Positions 53,245 through 63,664 of a DNA stretch of 64,000 nt are shown here, piece by piece. This DNA comes from Saccharomycopsis fibuligera x Saccharomycopsis cf. fibuligera. Taxonomy: Eukaryota; Ascomycota; Saccharomycetes; Ascoideales; Saccharomycopsidaceae. The notes beneath the pieces are model-generated. The model worked only from the letters and a program-made list of their open reading frames with translations. It made no database searches and was not told the origin of the DNA. The DNA is taken from assembly GCA_001936135.1 (NCBI GenBank), contig CP012819.1, forward strand, positions 1,831,501 to 1,895,500, written 5' to 3'. The position numbers were made by a program, and so were the translations under genes. Every line of letters starts with the position of its first letter. The first letter of the stretch is position 1.

Positions 53245-56200
53245 CTATATAATCAAATCCGCTACCAAATTATCCTGCGCATCACTGCTGATTTGATACG
53301 TCAAATGCGTACCATTATCATAAATCAAGTAAATATTATACTTGCTAACAAATGCTTCACCAATAGAAATCTTAATATGTCTCACTGAAAGTCCTGTTAA
53401 TATCTTTACTGAATTATCTGCTTCATTTGTGAAAATTGACTGCAATCTGGCAGCCGCACCTCCACCTCGAGTACCCGCATCATGTTGTGATTGCCGTTGC
53501 AGTTGATGCAGAGCAAACACCTCTGGTTCAGGAAATACTAATTCTTGACGGAATCCATGAAGTCCGCGATAAGTAGTAAGTCTAAATACTGATGCAATTC
53601 CAGATTGAGTTGCAACAACTATGCATGAAAGTTCAGGAATAAGTTTGACGAATGAGATACGATTAGACATTTCGAATTCTCGTTCATCATAAAGTGAGCG
53701 GCCAGAACCTTCAACCGTGGACTCTTTTTTGAAAATATTTTTCACTGAGGCATTGCAAATAAGTTTGTTACATTGAAATAAACCTAGGCTTGTGTCCGTA
53801 GTAATGATAACAAACTTATCATTGAATTTGGTGGTCACTTTGGGTTGCCAGTATTTCAATTCATTGAGGCTCAGATATGCCTTTCTGTGATTTCTTTGAC
53901 GAAACATGTAATAATCGTCATAAAATTTGCGTATTCTACGAAATGTGTCAGTGATCATTCCACTTCTCTTGAGTGAGTTATAGTTTACTGATATATTTCT
54001 GCGCTCTGGCTCATTCAATATCATAGTTGAAGCAATGGTACTGTTATTTTGCTCGGACTGTCTTTCTGTGAGCGCTTGCGATGTCAATGGATCTGATGAG
54101 GACATGTTTGCCAACTCATCCATAAAACTTGCTGCTATCTCAGGCATTAACATAAATTTTATTAGTTTGTCAAGTTTTAATCTTGGAACCTCAAAATGTG
54201 CAAATTTAGCAGCTAGTCCCAAATCACTAGTGTAAACTGGATCTGACTCTGAATCTAAGATTCGACTTTGATGAGAAATTTTCTTCAAAATTGATGTCTC
54301 ATCCAAATCTTCATCACCTGTCATTGCTTTGAGTGAGGAAACCTTTTTGAAAATTTTATCACTAATGAAATGGGTGGACCATACATTATCATCTAGCTCA
54401 ATACGGCTAATAACCTGTGGTGGATAAAACTTCACCCGTTTGAATTTGCTACAGTGATAGTTATGCTCAATTAGCCTGCTTTCTCTGAAATTATTACCAG
54501 GCCCCCAGTTTTCATTTTCTATGGGAATAGGCTGTCTAGTATCATGGTGTGTAGTGATGTTGGTATTAGTATGATTATGCTGATCATCATTCTGCTCTTC
54601 AGCTACCAGTGCATCATTATCATCATCTTCTTGTTCTTCTTGTTCTTCTTGTTCTTGTTCTTGTTGTTGTTCTTCTTCATTATCATTATGAAGCGATTCT
54701 TGTTCTTCATTTCCACTTTCATGAGATTCCTGATAACGTTGAGCTCGGGCGCCACGTATTCCGCTATTAATTCCTCTAGTAGGTGGCCTTGCTTGTTCGT
54801 GCCAATTATCACCATCACCAACAATCAAATCAATGATGTTAAGATTTCCATGATTAGTTCTAATCAACATTTCATTCTCACTGGCAAGCTCCTCTACATC
54901 ATCGTCCTCCAAAGGATAATCAACTTCAATTTCCATATTATCATCATCACTATGGCCATCGTAGTCGTTGTCGTCGTCGTCATCATCATTATCGACGCTA
55001 TCTTGTGAAGATGGCGACGTTGCGCCATAGTAGGTTGAATAATCGTCACCGTCGTGCGAGGATGCTCCATCTTCTCCTCTTTCACTAGCTCGACTACCAT
55101 CATGTTCACCCTCAGTGGCGCCACTATCACAGCCACCACCACCAGTGCCACCTGTCACGCTGTACTGTCTATTCAACGGACCAGAAATTTTCTCCAAATA
55201 TATTTTCAATATCACTAACTCGCCACGAATGGAACCCGCAGACAAGTACACCAAGATTGAGTTTTGAAATTCTGCCCTGGACATTCCATCTTTGCGAAAT
55301 TTATGTGCGTCGCTAGAAACGTTATCATCATTCTCTTCCTTAATAAAACTTATATCGGGAATATTAGAAGCAAGAGTATGCGTCGAAACAGTATAAAATC
55401 GGTTTTCGTTATGTTCTGTAGCATAATAAAATAACATTACTCTTCTGCTGTTATCTGAAACGGCAATTAAATTATATTCATTGTAGGTATCAACACCCCA
55501 AGCTGATTTTCTGGTGCGAAGCTGGTGATTTGGTTTGATTTTGAAATTGCTCATGCTCCAATTAATGTTCATTTTTACTTTTTGATGTCCACTTAAACGT
55601 TCAATTTTCTGTTTCCGTTCCAAAAAGTTAGTAACTTTGCAAAAAATTTCGTCTGTGTACCAAATAAGCACCCTGCCACTATCCACGGCAGCAATAAGCA
55701 CCTCTCTATTTAGGAAAGAAGTGACTTTAAGAAAGTTTATTGAATGAGGAAAGTGCTGCCATACTGCGGACATAATATCCCGATCATAGGTGTATTCTGG
55801 TTTAGTATCAAACTTCACTAATGGCTTTGAGTCTAATGCTTCACAACCAGGTTGAATTTTTAATATATTGATTTCGCTGGTGGTTGCGTAAAACATATAA
55901 TCAGGTTTGTCTTTGGAGACATCACATAAGTTGTTTTTGAATTTGAAATTAATCATTGGCTGGTTGAATTTGCCTTTGTTTGTAAGACGTAGCTTTAAAG
56001 AATTTTTGAAAATATCTCCTGGCTGTTTTTTAATAATTTTCTTGCTGTCGAAACTATTGTTTTCACTGTTGTTAATATTGCTTTTGGTCTCAGTTGTATG
56101 TAAATGTTCACCAATGGTTTTATTCATCAGTGCATCATAAGAATCTAGCTCATTAATGTTGTAATCCCAATAATTGTATGCTTCCGTGGCATTTACTGGA

Positions 56201-57150
56201 AACTTTTTGTTATTTTCCAAGAAAAACATTTTTTGCTTTGATATGTCTTCCTTGATGGGTATAGCCGAGTACTTGAACGAATCTGCTTCCACATAATCAT
56301 AATCCATATCAATGTAATCCAATGTATGGGTATTATACAATAAATCATGATGTTCTGACCAGCTGAAAGGTATTTGTTCGTCATCGTTACTTTCCTCATG
56401 GTTTTCTATAATGGCATAGGTGTTACGAAGAGCCCGACTGCGACTTCTTCGTAGCTCTCTAACTCCAGCCCCAGCAGTGCCGCTAAGCTCAGACTCATAT
56501 TGCGAGTCTTCGTCAAAGCCGGAGCTATTTGTTCCACCGCTAGCATTAATATTACTAAGAAACAGACGTCGCCTACCTCTGCTCCATGATAACGCGGAGT
56601 GAGCAGATCGCGTTGCTGAATCATCTAGTATGTCATTGGTTGTGTCCACATCAATATCATTGATACCGCCGCTACTATCATTTGTGCCTCGTGGGAATAT
56701 TGGTCGTCTTTCTATTCTGGAATCATTTAAGAACCGCTCGAATCGGCGACGATGATCCACATCTTGTTTTCTAATTTCCATTAATTGATCATATACAGCG
56801 CTGGATTTTTGATGTTCGTTTGAGTAGCCAACATGGGTCGACGGTGGGTTGATACTGCCGTTGTTGTCGCCATTGGATGATTTCTGGAATTGATCTGACT
56901 GAGTGACACCGGTGGCAGTGGTAATGGTATTATTGTTGGTATGGTTATTGCTACTGTGAATTGAGCTAGCGGACGTTTCTTCTTGATTATCATTAGTAGA
57001 TGCAGTAAATTCTGCATACTCAGGTTCCATAACTGGAGTGGATAGCTCGCGATCTCGCTCAGCATGTTCCCTAGCACTTATTTCCGCCATCAAGACAATA
57101 GCTAGATCGTTCTGATAATTATCGAATTGTCTAAATATGGGATCAGACAT
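53245..57150 (-). CDS. CRT10: Crt10-like WD/beta-propeller protein
   Basis: A 1301-residue protein. The central part (residues ~250-650) reads as beta-propeller strands: PDYMFYATTSEINILKIQPG, VLIAAVDSGRVLIWYTDEI, and SAWGVDTYNEYNLIAVSDNSRRVMLFYY. This matches the pattern I know from S. cerevisiae Crt10 (957 residues), a negative regulator of RNR transcription linked to the Rtt101 cullin ligase. The excess length comes from low-complexity sequence: an N-terminal Ser/Asn/Thr region and a strongly acidic, Gln/Glu-rich block around residues 700-870. The last ~300 residues return to propeller-like sequence (FVKLIPELSCIVVATQSGIASVFRLT). The family call is by eye and not certain. Confidence 0.62.
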   Translation of the reverse strand: MSDPIFRQFDNYQNDLAIVLMAEISAREHAERDRELSTPVMEPEYAEFTASTNDNQEETSASSIHSSNNHTNNNTITTATGVTQSDQFQKSSNGDNNGSINPPSTHVGYSNEHQKSSAVYDQLMEIRKQDVDHRRRFERFLNDSRIERRPIFPRGTNDSSGGINDIDVDTTNDILDDSATRSAHSALSWSRGRRRLFLSNINASGGTNSSGFDEDSQYESELSGTAGAGVRELRRSRSRALRNTYAIIENHEESNDDEQIPFSWSEHHDLLYNTHTLDYIDMDYDYVEADSFKYSAIPIKEDISKQKMFFLENNKKFPVNATEAYNYWDYNINELDSYDALMNKTIGEHLHTTETKSNINNSENNSFDSKKIIKKQPGDIFKNSLKLRLTNKGKFNQPMINFKFKNNLCDVSKDKPDYMFYATTSEINILKIQPGCEALDSKPLVKFDTKPEYTYDRDIMSAVWQHFPHSINFLKVTSFLNREVLIAAVDSGRVLIWYTDEIFCKVTNFLERKQKIERLSGHQKVKMNINWSMSNFKIKPNHQLRTRKSAWGVDTYNEYNLIAVSDNSRRVMLFYYATEHNENRFYTVSTHTLASNIPDISFIKEENDDNVSSDAHKFRKDGMSRAEFQNSILVYLSAGSIRGELVILKIYLEKISGPLNRQYSVTGGTGGGGCDSGATEGEHDGSRASERGEDGASSHDGDDYSTYYGATSPSSQDSVDNDDDDDDNDYDGHSDDDNMEIEVDYPLEDDDVEELASENEMLIRTNHGNLNIIDLIVGDGDNWHEQARPPTRGINSGIRGARAQRYQESHESGNEEQESLHNDNEEEQQQEQEQEEQEEQEDDDNDALVAEEQNDDQHNHTNTNITTHHDTRQPIPIENENWGPGNNFRESRLIEHNYHCSKFKRVKFYPPQVISRIELDDNVWSTHFISDKIFKKVSSLKAMTGDEDLDETSILKKISHQSRILDSESDPVYTSDLGLAAKFAHFEVPRLKLDKLIKFMLMPEIAASFMDELANMSSSDPLTSQALTERQSEQNNSTIASTMILNEPERRNISVNYNSLKRSGMITDTFRRIRKFYDDYYMFRQRNHRKAYLSLNELKYWQPKVTTKFNDKFVIITTDTSLGLFQCNKLICNASVKNIFKKESTVEGSGRSLYDEREFEMSNRISFVKLIPELSCIVVATQSGIASVFRLTTYRGLHGFRQELVFPEPEVFALHQLQRQSQHDAGTRGGGAAARLQSIFTNEADNSVKILTGLSVRHIKISIGEAFVSKYNIYLIYDNGTHLTYQISSDAQDNLVADLII

Positions 57151-57742
57151 TAGTTTTTCAGTATTTCAATATTTATTGAGCTTGTATTAAATTTGACGCA
57201 GGTATTTTGCTAGAAATACTAATGATATTGATATTATTGGTTATTGACGTCGATGCTATTATAGGAAACGCCTCACAAATGATTCTGTTTTGAAGCGATG
57301 CAATCATAAATGCGAACCTGCACCGTGGCCAACCCTTAAGCAAAAGACGGAATAGTTGTGATAACGTAGCTGAAAATAAACACAAAAGCACGCAAAGTAG
57401 ACATTCAAACTATACGAAAACTAATGATTCTCATTAATATCAATGACTATGAGACAATGTCTATGTTGATGATGATGATAATGATGATGATGATATAAAC
57501 GACTAGCTTTAGAGCGGCGGAATCATCGCAGCAATCATATCATGTGAACACCAGAAACTTAAGTCTATTGAGCGGCCAAAGTGATTATGTGATAAATACA
57601 GACATATGCATCAGGTGGCAGTATATCGCATGATATGGCATTAAAAATATGAAATTATTTGCAATTATTTGCAACTATTATGGAAAGTATATATTCTCTA
57701 TTTAAAAGCTTTAAGATGAAAATTATGCTGAAATGCTGCATG
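57151..57742. other. CRT10 promoter region
   Basis: 592 bp between the Crt10-like start and the F-box-like gene's stop. It includes a GATGAT repeat at 57468-57495. Confidence 0.5.
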
Positions 57743-59032
57743 CTAATCGTTGACGGGTGGAAATTGCCAATTAGTTCGCCATAGCACTACATGCTTGCAG
57801 TCATCTAACCTCAACTTCTCGTGGCTAAACCCTCTGCGAAGGTCCTCGTAGTCTCGCTGCTCCATTACCGTTATAAACTTGATTTTTCGTTTAATTTGAT
57901 TATCATCTGACAGTACCAAATATTTTTTAGTGTACTGCTGTAAGTCCTTTTCTGGCTCTTCAACGGATTGCTCCACAATCTCGTCATTCAAAGAAAGTAA
58001 GGAAGGAAGTGACACTGCAACGTCTGTTGATCCGTATAGCATATTGATATAATAGTCTATCATTGTGGATGCATTTTTTTCAAGCACATTCACCAACTGT
58101 AAGTAACCTTTACCAGTTGTGTCAGTGACATGCGGCTCGCTTAAAAGCCAAAAGTAAAATTTTCCCTGTAGCAAAGCATCAGCAGGCTTGAAGTCAAAGT
58201 AAAAAAACTTGATGCCCATCTTCACATTGAGTCCAGTTTCTTCCATAATAATTTTTACTCTTCTAAACTTGTGATTTGCCTTTGGTGTATCAGTGGCTTC
58301 TGTCTTGTTATTTTCAAAGGATGTGAAAATTGAATCATCTCCAGTGCTGCCATCAATGGCAAAAGAGTTCATGTTCAATACCACAAAATGACTCCTCGGG
58401 GCAACATCTGCAATATTAGTAGCAGGATAATAGTTATGAGTATACCTAACTGTTTCATTGTCAGTGTTAAAGACTTGTATTTGAAATTTCGTTGTTCCTA
58501 ACCCGTACGATACTTTGTCGAGCATGAGGGCACAAGTCAAATTGTAAAATCCTTCAGTCAAAAAGACGTCCTTTTCATAACGAAGAGAATGCGACCGCAC
58601 CACCGTCATTACTGTGTGTTTTGCATCATAGACATAGTCATCGCTTTCCTGGGTGACAAAGTGCTCAATAGTGGGGTATATCTTGCGGTATTTTATCAAG
58701 TAGTAAATGAGCTGCCAAGAATCGCTTATGTAGGCAGACTGGTAAATATCATCGACAGTAATGATGGTATCGGGGCTTCGCAAGTTTTCTGTTCTGGCAA
58801 TCATGTTTCGTGTGTGGTACTTGATGGCATCGCAGCCTTTGACATAAGCAACAATTTCCTCTTTGGCATGAAAGATGACTTGCGCAATGTTGGGGCCGCA
58901 CTCGTGGAAGAGCCGCTGGCGGAAGTGCTCGTTGTACAAGGAGTAGTAGTGGATGTTGACAAAACGGAGCTGCGGTGCAAGCTCAAGAAGCTGGAGCTCC
59001 AACTCAATAGGCAATGAGGCAAGGATGCTCAT
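57743..59032 (-). CDS. F-box-like protein, function unknown
   Basis: From the first in-frame ATG (59030-59032) the protein has 429 residues; the frame continues ~20 codons upstream but opens with TTG. The N-terminus MSILASLPIELELQLLELAPQLRFVNIHYYSLYNEHF resembles a fungal F-box (LP.E....L). The rest forms a predicted beta-rich domain (YNLTCALMLDKVSYGLGTTKFQIQVF, ETGLNVKMGIKFFYFD). I do not recognise the protein. If the F-box is real it would be a substrate receptor for an SCF ubiquitin ligase. It diverges from SBA1. Confidence 0.6.
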   Translation of the reverse strand: MSILASLPIELELQLLELAPQLRFVNIHYYSLYNEHFRQRLFHECGPNIAQVIFHAKEEIVAYVKGCDAIKYHTRNMIARTENLRSPDTIITVDDIYQSAYISDSWQLIYYLIKYRKIYPTIEHFVTQESDDYVYDAKHTVMTVVRSHSLRYEKDVFLTEGFYNLTCALMLDKVSYGLGTTKFQIQVFNTDNETVRYTHNYYPATNIADVAPRSHFVVLNMNSFAIDGSTGDDSIFTSFENNKTEATDTPKANHKFRRVKIIMEETGLNVKMGIKFFYFDFKPADALLQGKFYFWLLSEPHVTDTTGKGYLQLVNVLEKNASTMIDYYINMLYGSTDVAVSLPSLLSLNDEIVEQSVEEPEKDLQQYTKKYLVLSDDNQIKRKIKFITVMEQRDYEDLRRGFSHEKLRLDDCKHVVLWRTNWQFPPVND

Positions 59033-59398
59033 GGTGCTGCTAGACAATGCTTTTGAATATTCTTCAGTTTTGTTTCTGGTACTCCATTGCAATGGCAGTG
59101 TGTTTCTGGTATTTCTCTATGCCATTTTCTGTGGTCCTGGCCCCGGGTGAAGCGTTGTGTGCCCGGGATAGCTCATCGCGTGGTGTGGCTAGCAACTAGG
59201 AAGTGCCATTTTGTTCTAGAAGACACGAGAAGGAAAAGCCGAAAAAACAAGCAAACACAACAGCCACAATCGAAACTGCGTTAAAAGACGGCGTTGTATC
59301 TTCACATTCTCAGTTTCTTTCTACCTTATCAACTAAATTCCCAAGATTGAGTTTTTTTGACCTCAAAAATAAGAAGACAATATAGAAAATAGCTTACA
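59033..59398. promoter_or_regulatory. Divergent promoter of F-box-like gene and SBA1
   Basis: 366 bp between two divergent ATGs, with the heat-shock element described separately. Confidence 0.55.
59214..59221. promoter_or_regulatory. Heat-shock element upstream of SBA1
   Basis: TTCTAGAA is a head-to-head pair of the nGAAn unit bound by Hsf1, and another GAA follows at 59229-59231. It lies 178 bp before the SBA1 ATG. SBA1 is an Hsf1-linked co-chaperone gene in S. cerevisiae, so the site is plausible. Confidence 0.6.
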
Positions 59399-60145
59399 AT
59401 GTCCGCAGTTCGCACTCCACAAGGTATGTGTGCCCTAGCACCCCCTGCTCTTTTCTATAAAGCACAATGGCATTTACGCGGACTAATGACAGTTGACAAA
59501 TGGCAGATTACTAACCGATGAATAGTTTTATGGGCTCAACGCTCCAATGCCGACATTCCAGAAAAGAATCTTGTTTTCTTGACTGTTGTCGTTACTGATC
59601 CAAAGGGCCTCAAGGTCGATTTGAAGGCAGATGCTTTGCATTTGGAAACCGACAGTGACTACGTCAGCAGCAAAGACAACCACTACAAGCTCGACATCGA
59701 GTTCTTCAAGCCAATTGATGTTGATAACTCTCGTTATGACACCTCTAGTGGTAATCATATTTCATTTGTGTTGAGAAAAGCTGAGGCTCAAGAAGAATAC
59801 TGGCCAAGATTGACCAAAGAAAAACTCAAGTTGAATTACATCAAGACTGACTTTGACAAGTGGGTGGATGAAGACGAACAAGATGAAAAGGCAGAAGAAG
59901 ATGAAGCTGCACAATTCCCAGGTGGCCCTGGCGCTGGTGGCCCAGGAGGTTTCGATTTCAGTCAATTAGCCGGTATGGCTGGTGGCGCTGGTGGTCCAGG
60001 TGGCATTGATTTCAGTCAATTGGCTGGTATGGCCGGTGGCGCCGGTGGCGCTGGTGGTCCAGGTGGTCCAGAAGAGTTCAGTTCTTCTGATGAAGAAGGT
60101 GAAGAAGAAGGTGAAAAAGAAGGTGAAGAAGAAGCTCAAAAATAA
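59399..60145 (+). CDS. SBA1: Hsp90 co-chaperone p23/Sba1, spliced
   Basis: p23 stabilises the closed ATP-bound state of Hsp90. Exon 1 is 59399-59423 (MSAVRTPQ plus one base), intron 59424-59525 (GTATGT donor, ACTAAC branch, AATAG acceptor), exon 2 59526-60145; the spliced protein has 214 residues. PQVLWAQRS matches PQVAWAQRS of yeast Sba1. The CS domain fills residues 1-~125 and carries the conserved EYWPRLTKEK and IKTDFDKWVDEDEQ. The tail is Gly/Ala-rich with FDFSQLAGM and IDFSQLAGM repeats like yeast (MDFSQMM), ending in an acidic segment. High-expression codon use. Confidence 0.96.
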
Positions 60146-60535
60146 GTGTTCAACTTAGCGACGGATGAATTGAAATTTAAAAATGAAAAACAATTAGAAA
60201 ATCTCCTGCATGAAGGATACTATTCATGAACATTTTTTTTAGTATTATTAATGCTTGTTTTTATTAGTATTTAAGTAATGAGTTTTGCTGTATTTTACGA
60301 TCATGATTGCTTTTTTTTCTCTAACTTTATATTTATTTGCTTTTCTCAACAATAAAAGTGGAAAATGGCCTACATTGAGCATATTAGTTCGCCATAGTTA
60401 AACCTTTCGTAGCAACGTACTTACGAGAAACAATACCGCTAGATAAAATGAAAAAACAAACAAATAAACAAACAGATTCACGTCTAATTAGATCCCCATT
60501 TTTTTTTATAATTTTGCAATAAAATATATCTCAAT
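60146..60535. other. Convergent 3' region
   Basis: 390 bp between the SBA1 and epimerase 3' ends; AT-rich, nothing recognised. Confidence 0.5.
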
Positions 60536-61438
60536 TTACACAGCTTGCAAATTAATGTCCTTATCAATCGAGATAATTTGACTGGCTTTCCATATTCCTT
60601 CAGGTTCCAACTTGACAAAATCAGAAACGTGACCAGGTTCAATACAGACCATCTTCTTGTATCCATCTTTTGGTTCAAAATCACCCATCCCAGCACTCTT
60701 ATCAATCCATGGGTTCCAAACAACCAAATCTGGCAAGTTGTCTCTTTGGACAGTATGAATAGCTTTACCCAAATGAATAACTTGCACCACGTTTTCGGTA
60801 GGCACTTTCTTGTAAATTCTATCTAATTCACCATGGAATTGAACTGCTGGTGATCTTTCCTCATATTCTTCTTTTAAAAGTTGATCATAGCATTGTTGTC
60901 CAGGCAAATTGCTCACTAGAGTGTCTTCAATATCTTCGATATTCAAATATGTATGGAATAACCAATTAAACTCCCATGGCTTAGTATCGGTATTTTGCAC
61001 TTCAATTGAGGTTTTCAAACCACTTTCGTGCAACTCAATGGTCAAAAATAAACGGAAGTCGTTATCCCCTTTGCCCCATTTGCTGTAAACTTCCTTATTA
61101 GCTTCATCTGGAGAAAGAGCAAATTGTGCAGCTGGTGGGTTTTCACTAGTTTGACCCAAGAATTCCCAAGTGGAATTTCTAGCAAATCCATGCTGTGGCA
61201 AAGAGGCAAAATCTGGCTTACTTGCTGGCGCTTTACCAAAAACAGGAAAAACCAATGGAATACCACCACGCACCGGTTTAGAACCATCAAGTTTTGCGGC
61301 ATCTGAGAGCCACAACTGATCAGCACCGTTAACTTTCCAGCTAATTACGGTCGCACCATAGTTCAATACTTTAGCGGTGGTTTTGGAATTGGATGGATGA
61401 GTGATGAGCACTCCGTCGTCTAAAACTTCAATTGGCAT
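60536..61438 (-). CDS. Glucose-6-phosphate 1-epimerase
   Basis: Interconverts the alpha and beta anomers of hexose 6-phosphates. A 300-residue aldose-1-epimerase-fold protein, very close to S. cerevisiae YMR099C (297): AKLDGSKPVRGGIPLVFPVFGK (substrate phosphate Arg), LPQHGFARNSTWEFLGQT with its His, FNWLFHTYLNIEDIE with the second His, LPDLVVWNPW, and CIEPGHV with the catalytic Glu. ATG at 61436-61438. Cytosolic, single exon. Confidence 0.96.
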   Translation of the reverse strand: MPIEVLDDGVLITHPSNSKTTAKVLNYGATVISWKVNGADQLWLSDAAKLDGSKPVRGGIPLVFPVFGKAPASKPDFASLPQHGFARNSTWEFLGQTSENPPAAQFALSPDEANKEVYSKWGKGDNDFRLFLTIELHESGLKTSIEVQNTDTKPWEFNWLFHTYLNIEDIEDTLVSNLPGQQCYDQLLKEEYEERSPAVQFHGELDRIYKKVPTENVVQVIHLGKAIHTVQRDNLPDLVVWNPWIDKSAGMGDFEPKDGYKKMVCIEPGHVSDFVKLEPEGIWKASQIISIDKDINLQAV

Positions 61439-63631
61439 GCTGATATTTGATTACTTTTGAATATAGTCTTAAGCTAATCTCTAGTAAGTTGTGATAGAAA
61501 AGGTATATCGTATGGCGGCTATTGATGCGATTCGAATTCAACGGCAGTCAATTTGCAACGGCAATAGCGAAACGCAATGAGGTGTATTTACTGTCATCGG
61601 CATCACTTGGAACCGCACACACGTAATAACAAAGCGCTTGCGCTGCTATCAGGTCAGGGTAAGGGTTTTTTTGAGTGTTCCGGATTACGTAATTTTATTC
61701 TAATTGAAGTTATATGTGCTGTTGGACCTTTCTTGTATCCCCCGCAAAATCGCATTCTAAGGAATACAACGAGAGCTGTATTTGGATATGTGATCTAGCA
61801 GAGAAAGAGAAGGGAAAGGTTCTCTGAGTATTAGTATTGTTGGCATTTTGGGCTGCATAATTGTAAACCTGCTTGTTTCTTTTCACAAGCATTCTGTGCA
61901 ACACGGACTGGAATGTTTTTAAAGAGGTGATTCATTAATATCAACTGAAAGACCGGCACGCATGTTGGAAATAAAAGCGCTTCACCAAAGCGTTTTCGTA
62001 TGTTGTGGCTGCTTGGCATGAGTCTTTGGAAGCTTGTTGTTCAAGGAGCCAAAAGCAACTAATTTCGGTGTCCGCGAAAGAAAATTATCTTCTAAACAAA
62101 TATTCAAACGTACAGTTTCTGGTTCATTATAGCAGGGCAATTCCTGCGCAAAATAGGAAGAGGTATGCTGTAGTAGCCAACAATCAAGTTGTTTCAAATC
62201 AGACAAGATCGTGTCGTGGCGTATGGCACTGTATACATATATATATTTAAAAAAAACCTTGACAAAGCATGAACGCTACTGCAATATCTCAGTATTCAAA
62301 AAGAAAACTCGAGAACTCCCACAGACTGTTTGATAAACATCACTGAAATCTCCGTCACGCAAGATCTAGAGAGACATGAAAGTAATGTATTGATTAGCAA
62401 AGAGGGACTAATGACAAGTCAAAAAGAAATTGGGAAATGCCAGCTGGTCTAAAAGCATTCATGTGCAGTACAGAAAACTTTAAAACCTCACAAAAACTTT
62501 TATCCTAATTAGTAGCATGAAAGAGTAGCCTCGGAGTTTTGTTTAAAGTTTTACGAGGCTTACTCACCTTTTCGTCAAAATAAGGTATCAATGTTTACGT
62601 TAAATCGACAATTGGTTAATATGAATGCAATTCTAAAAATGGTTTTAGCTTCGCTATTGCCAACGGTTTTACCGGTCCTAATTGACAGTTGAGAGGCATC
62701 TTCAGTCAATAATGTAAAGCAATTCTTAGTTCGAGCTGCAGACCTTGAGTCGTTGAAAAGCTGTTAGTTGCTAGTTAGAGGCGCACACAAAGAATGGAGA
62801 ATTTAAAGGGTCTTTGCTCATTTCCAAACCGAAAATTTTTTTTTCTCCTTGCATAAGTTTTTCTTTTTTTTATTTTTTTATTTTTTTTTTTTTTTTTTTG
62901 TGACGAGCAGCAGCAGTTTTTTTATTGGATTTTGGCAAAAAACCGGAATAACGCACCCAAAATGCGAAACAATAGATGAATGGATGATGTCTCACATTTT
63001 TCAATCTTCTCCAGGATTTACCAGCTATTTCTTTTGACCAGACTGGCATTTCAATAATTGATCTGCCCCAATTAAAACACACCAGTGACTACGATTGTTG
63101 TGTTGACCGAGTTCCACCCCCATCAATTGATCTACTTAGTAGCTATTTAGAAAATTTATCAATGCTATCAACCAAGTAGACGACCTATTACTTTGAACAT
63201 TCCATCTACTGGCTCCCAAGTCGGTCTACTTTAACTGTATGCTGTAGCTTTCTTTGTAGAAATTGTGCCCTGCAATTCTGAATAATCATGGCTTAAGCCT
63301 TATCCCCGCTTCGCTTCCCGGTTACTCGTCGCTTTTAAATGAATACATCAACCCAATACAAAACTAAATTCAGACGTTTTAGCTACCTCACTGGCCCGTC
63401 TTGCATTTTTCCGCGTTCCGTAGACTTCTCTCGCCCAATATACGCGACCGAGTTTACCAAAAGAGTAATACTTCTCTCTTAATAAAGTCTTTTTTTGTGG
63501 ATGGGTAAGTATTATAATGCTGGAGGAATTTTCCTTCGGCTCTTTTCCCGCAAAAATCAAGCTTCCTAGATGCCGATGCATCTCAAAACACCGTTCAAAA
63601 AGCTTAAACTTTAGCAATTTCTAAAAAAAAA

Positions 63632-63664
<33 letters not shown>

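Noticed and set aside
54544-55008. 154-codon hydrophobic plus-strand frame
   Set aside because: It is the complement of the acidic repeat block in the Crt10-like gene.
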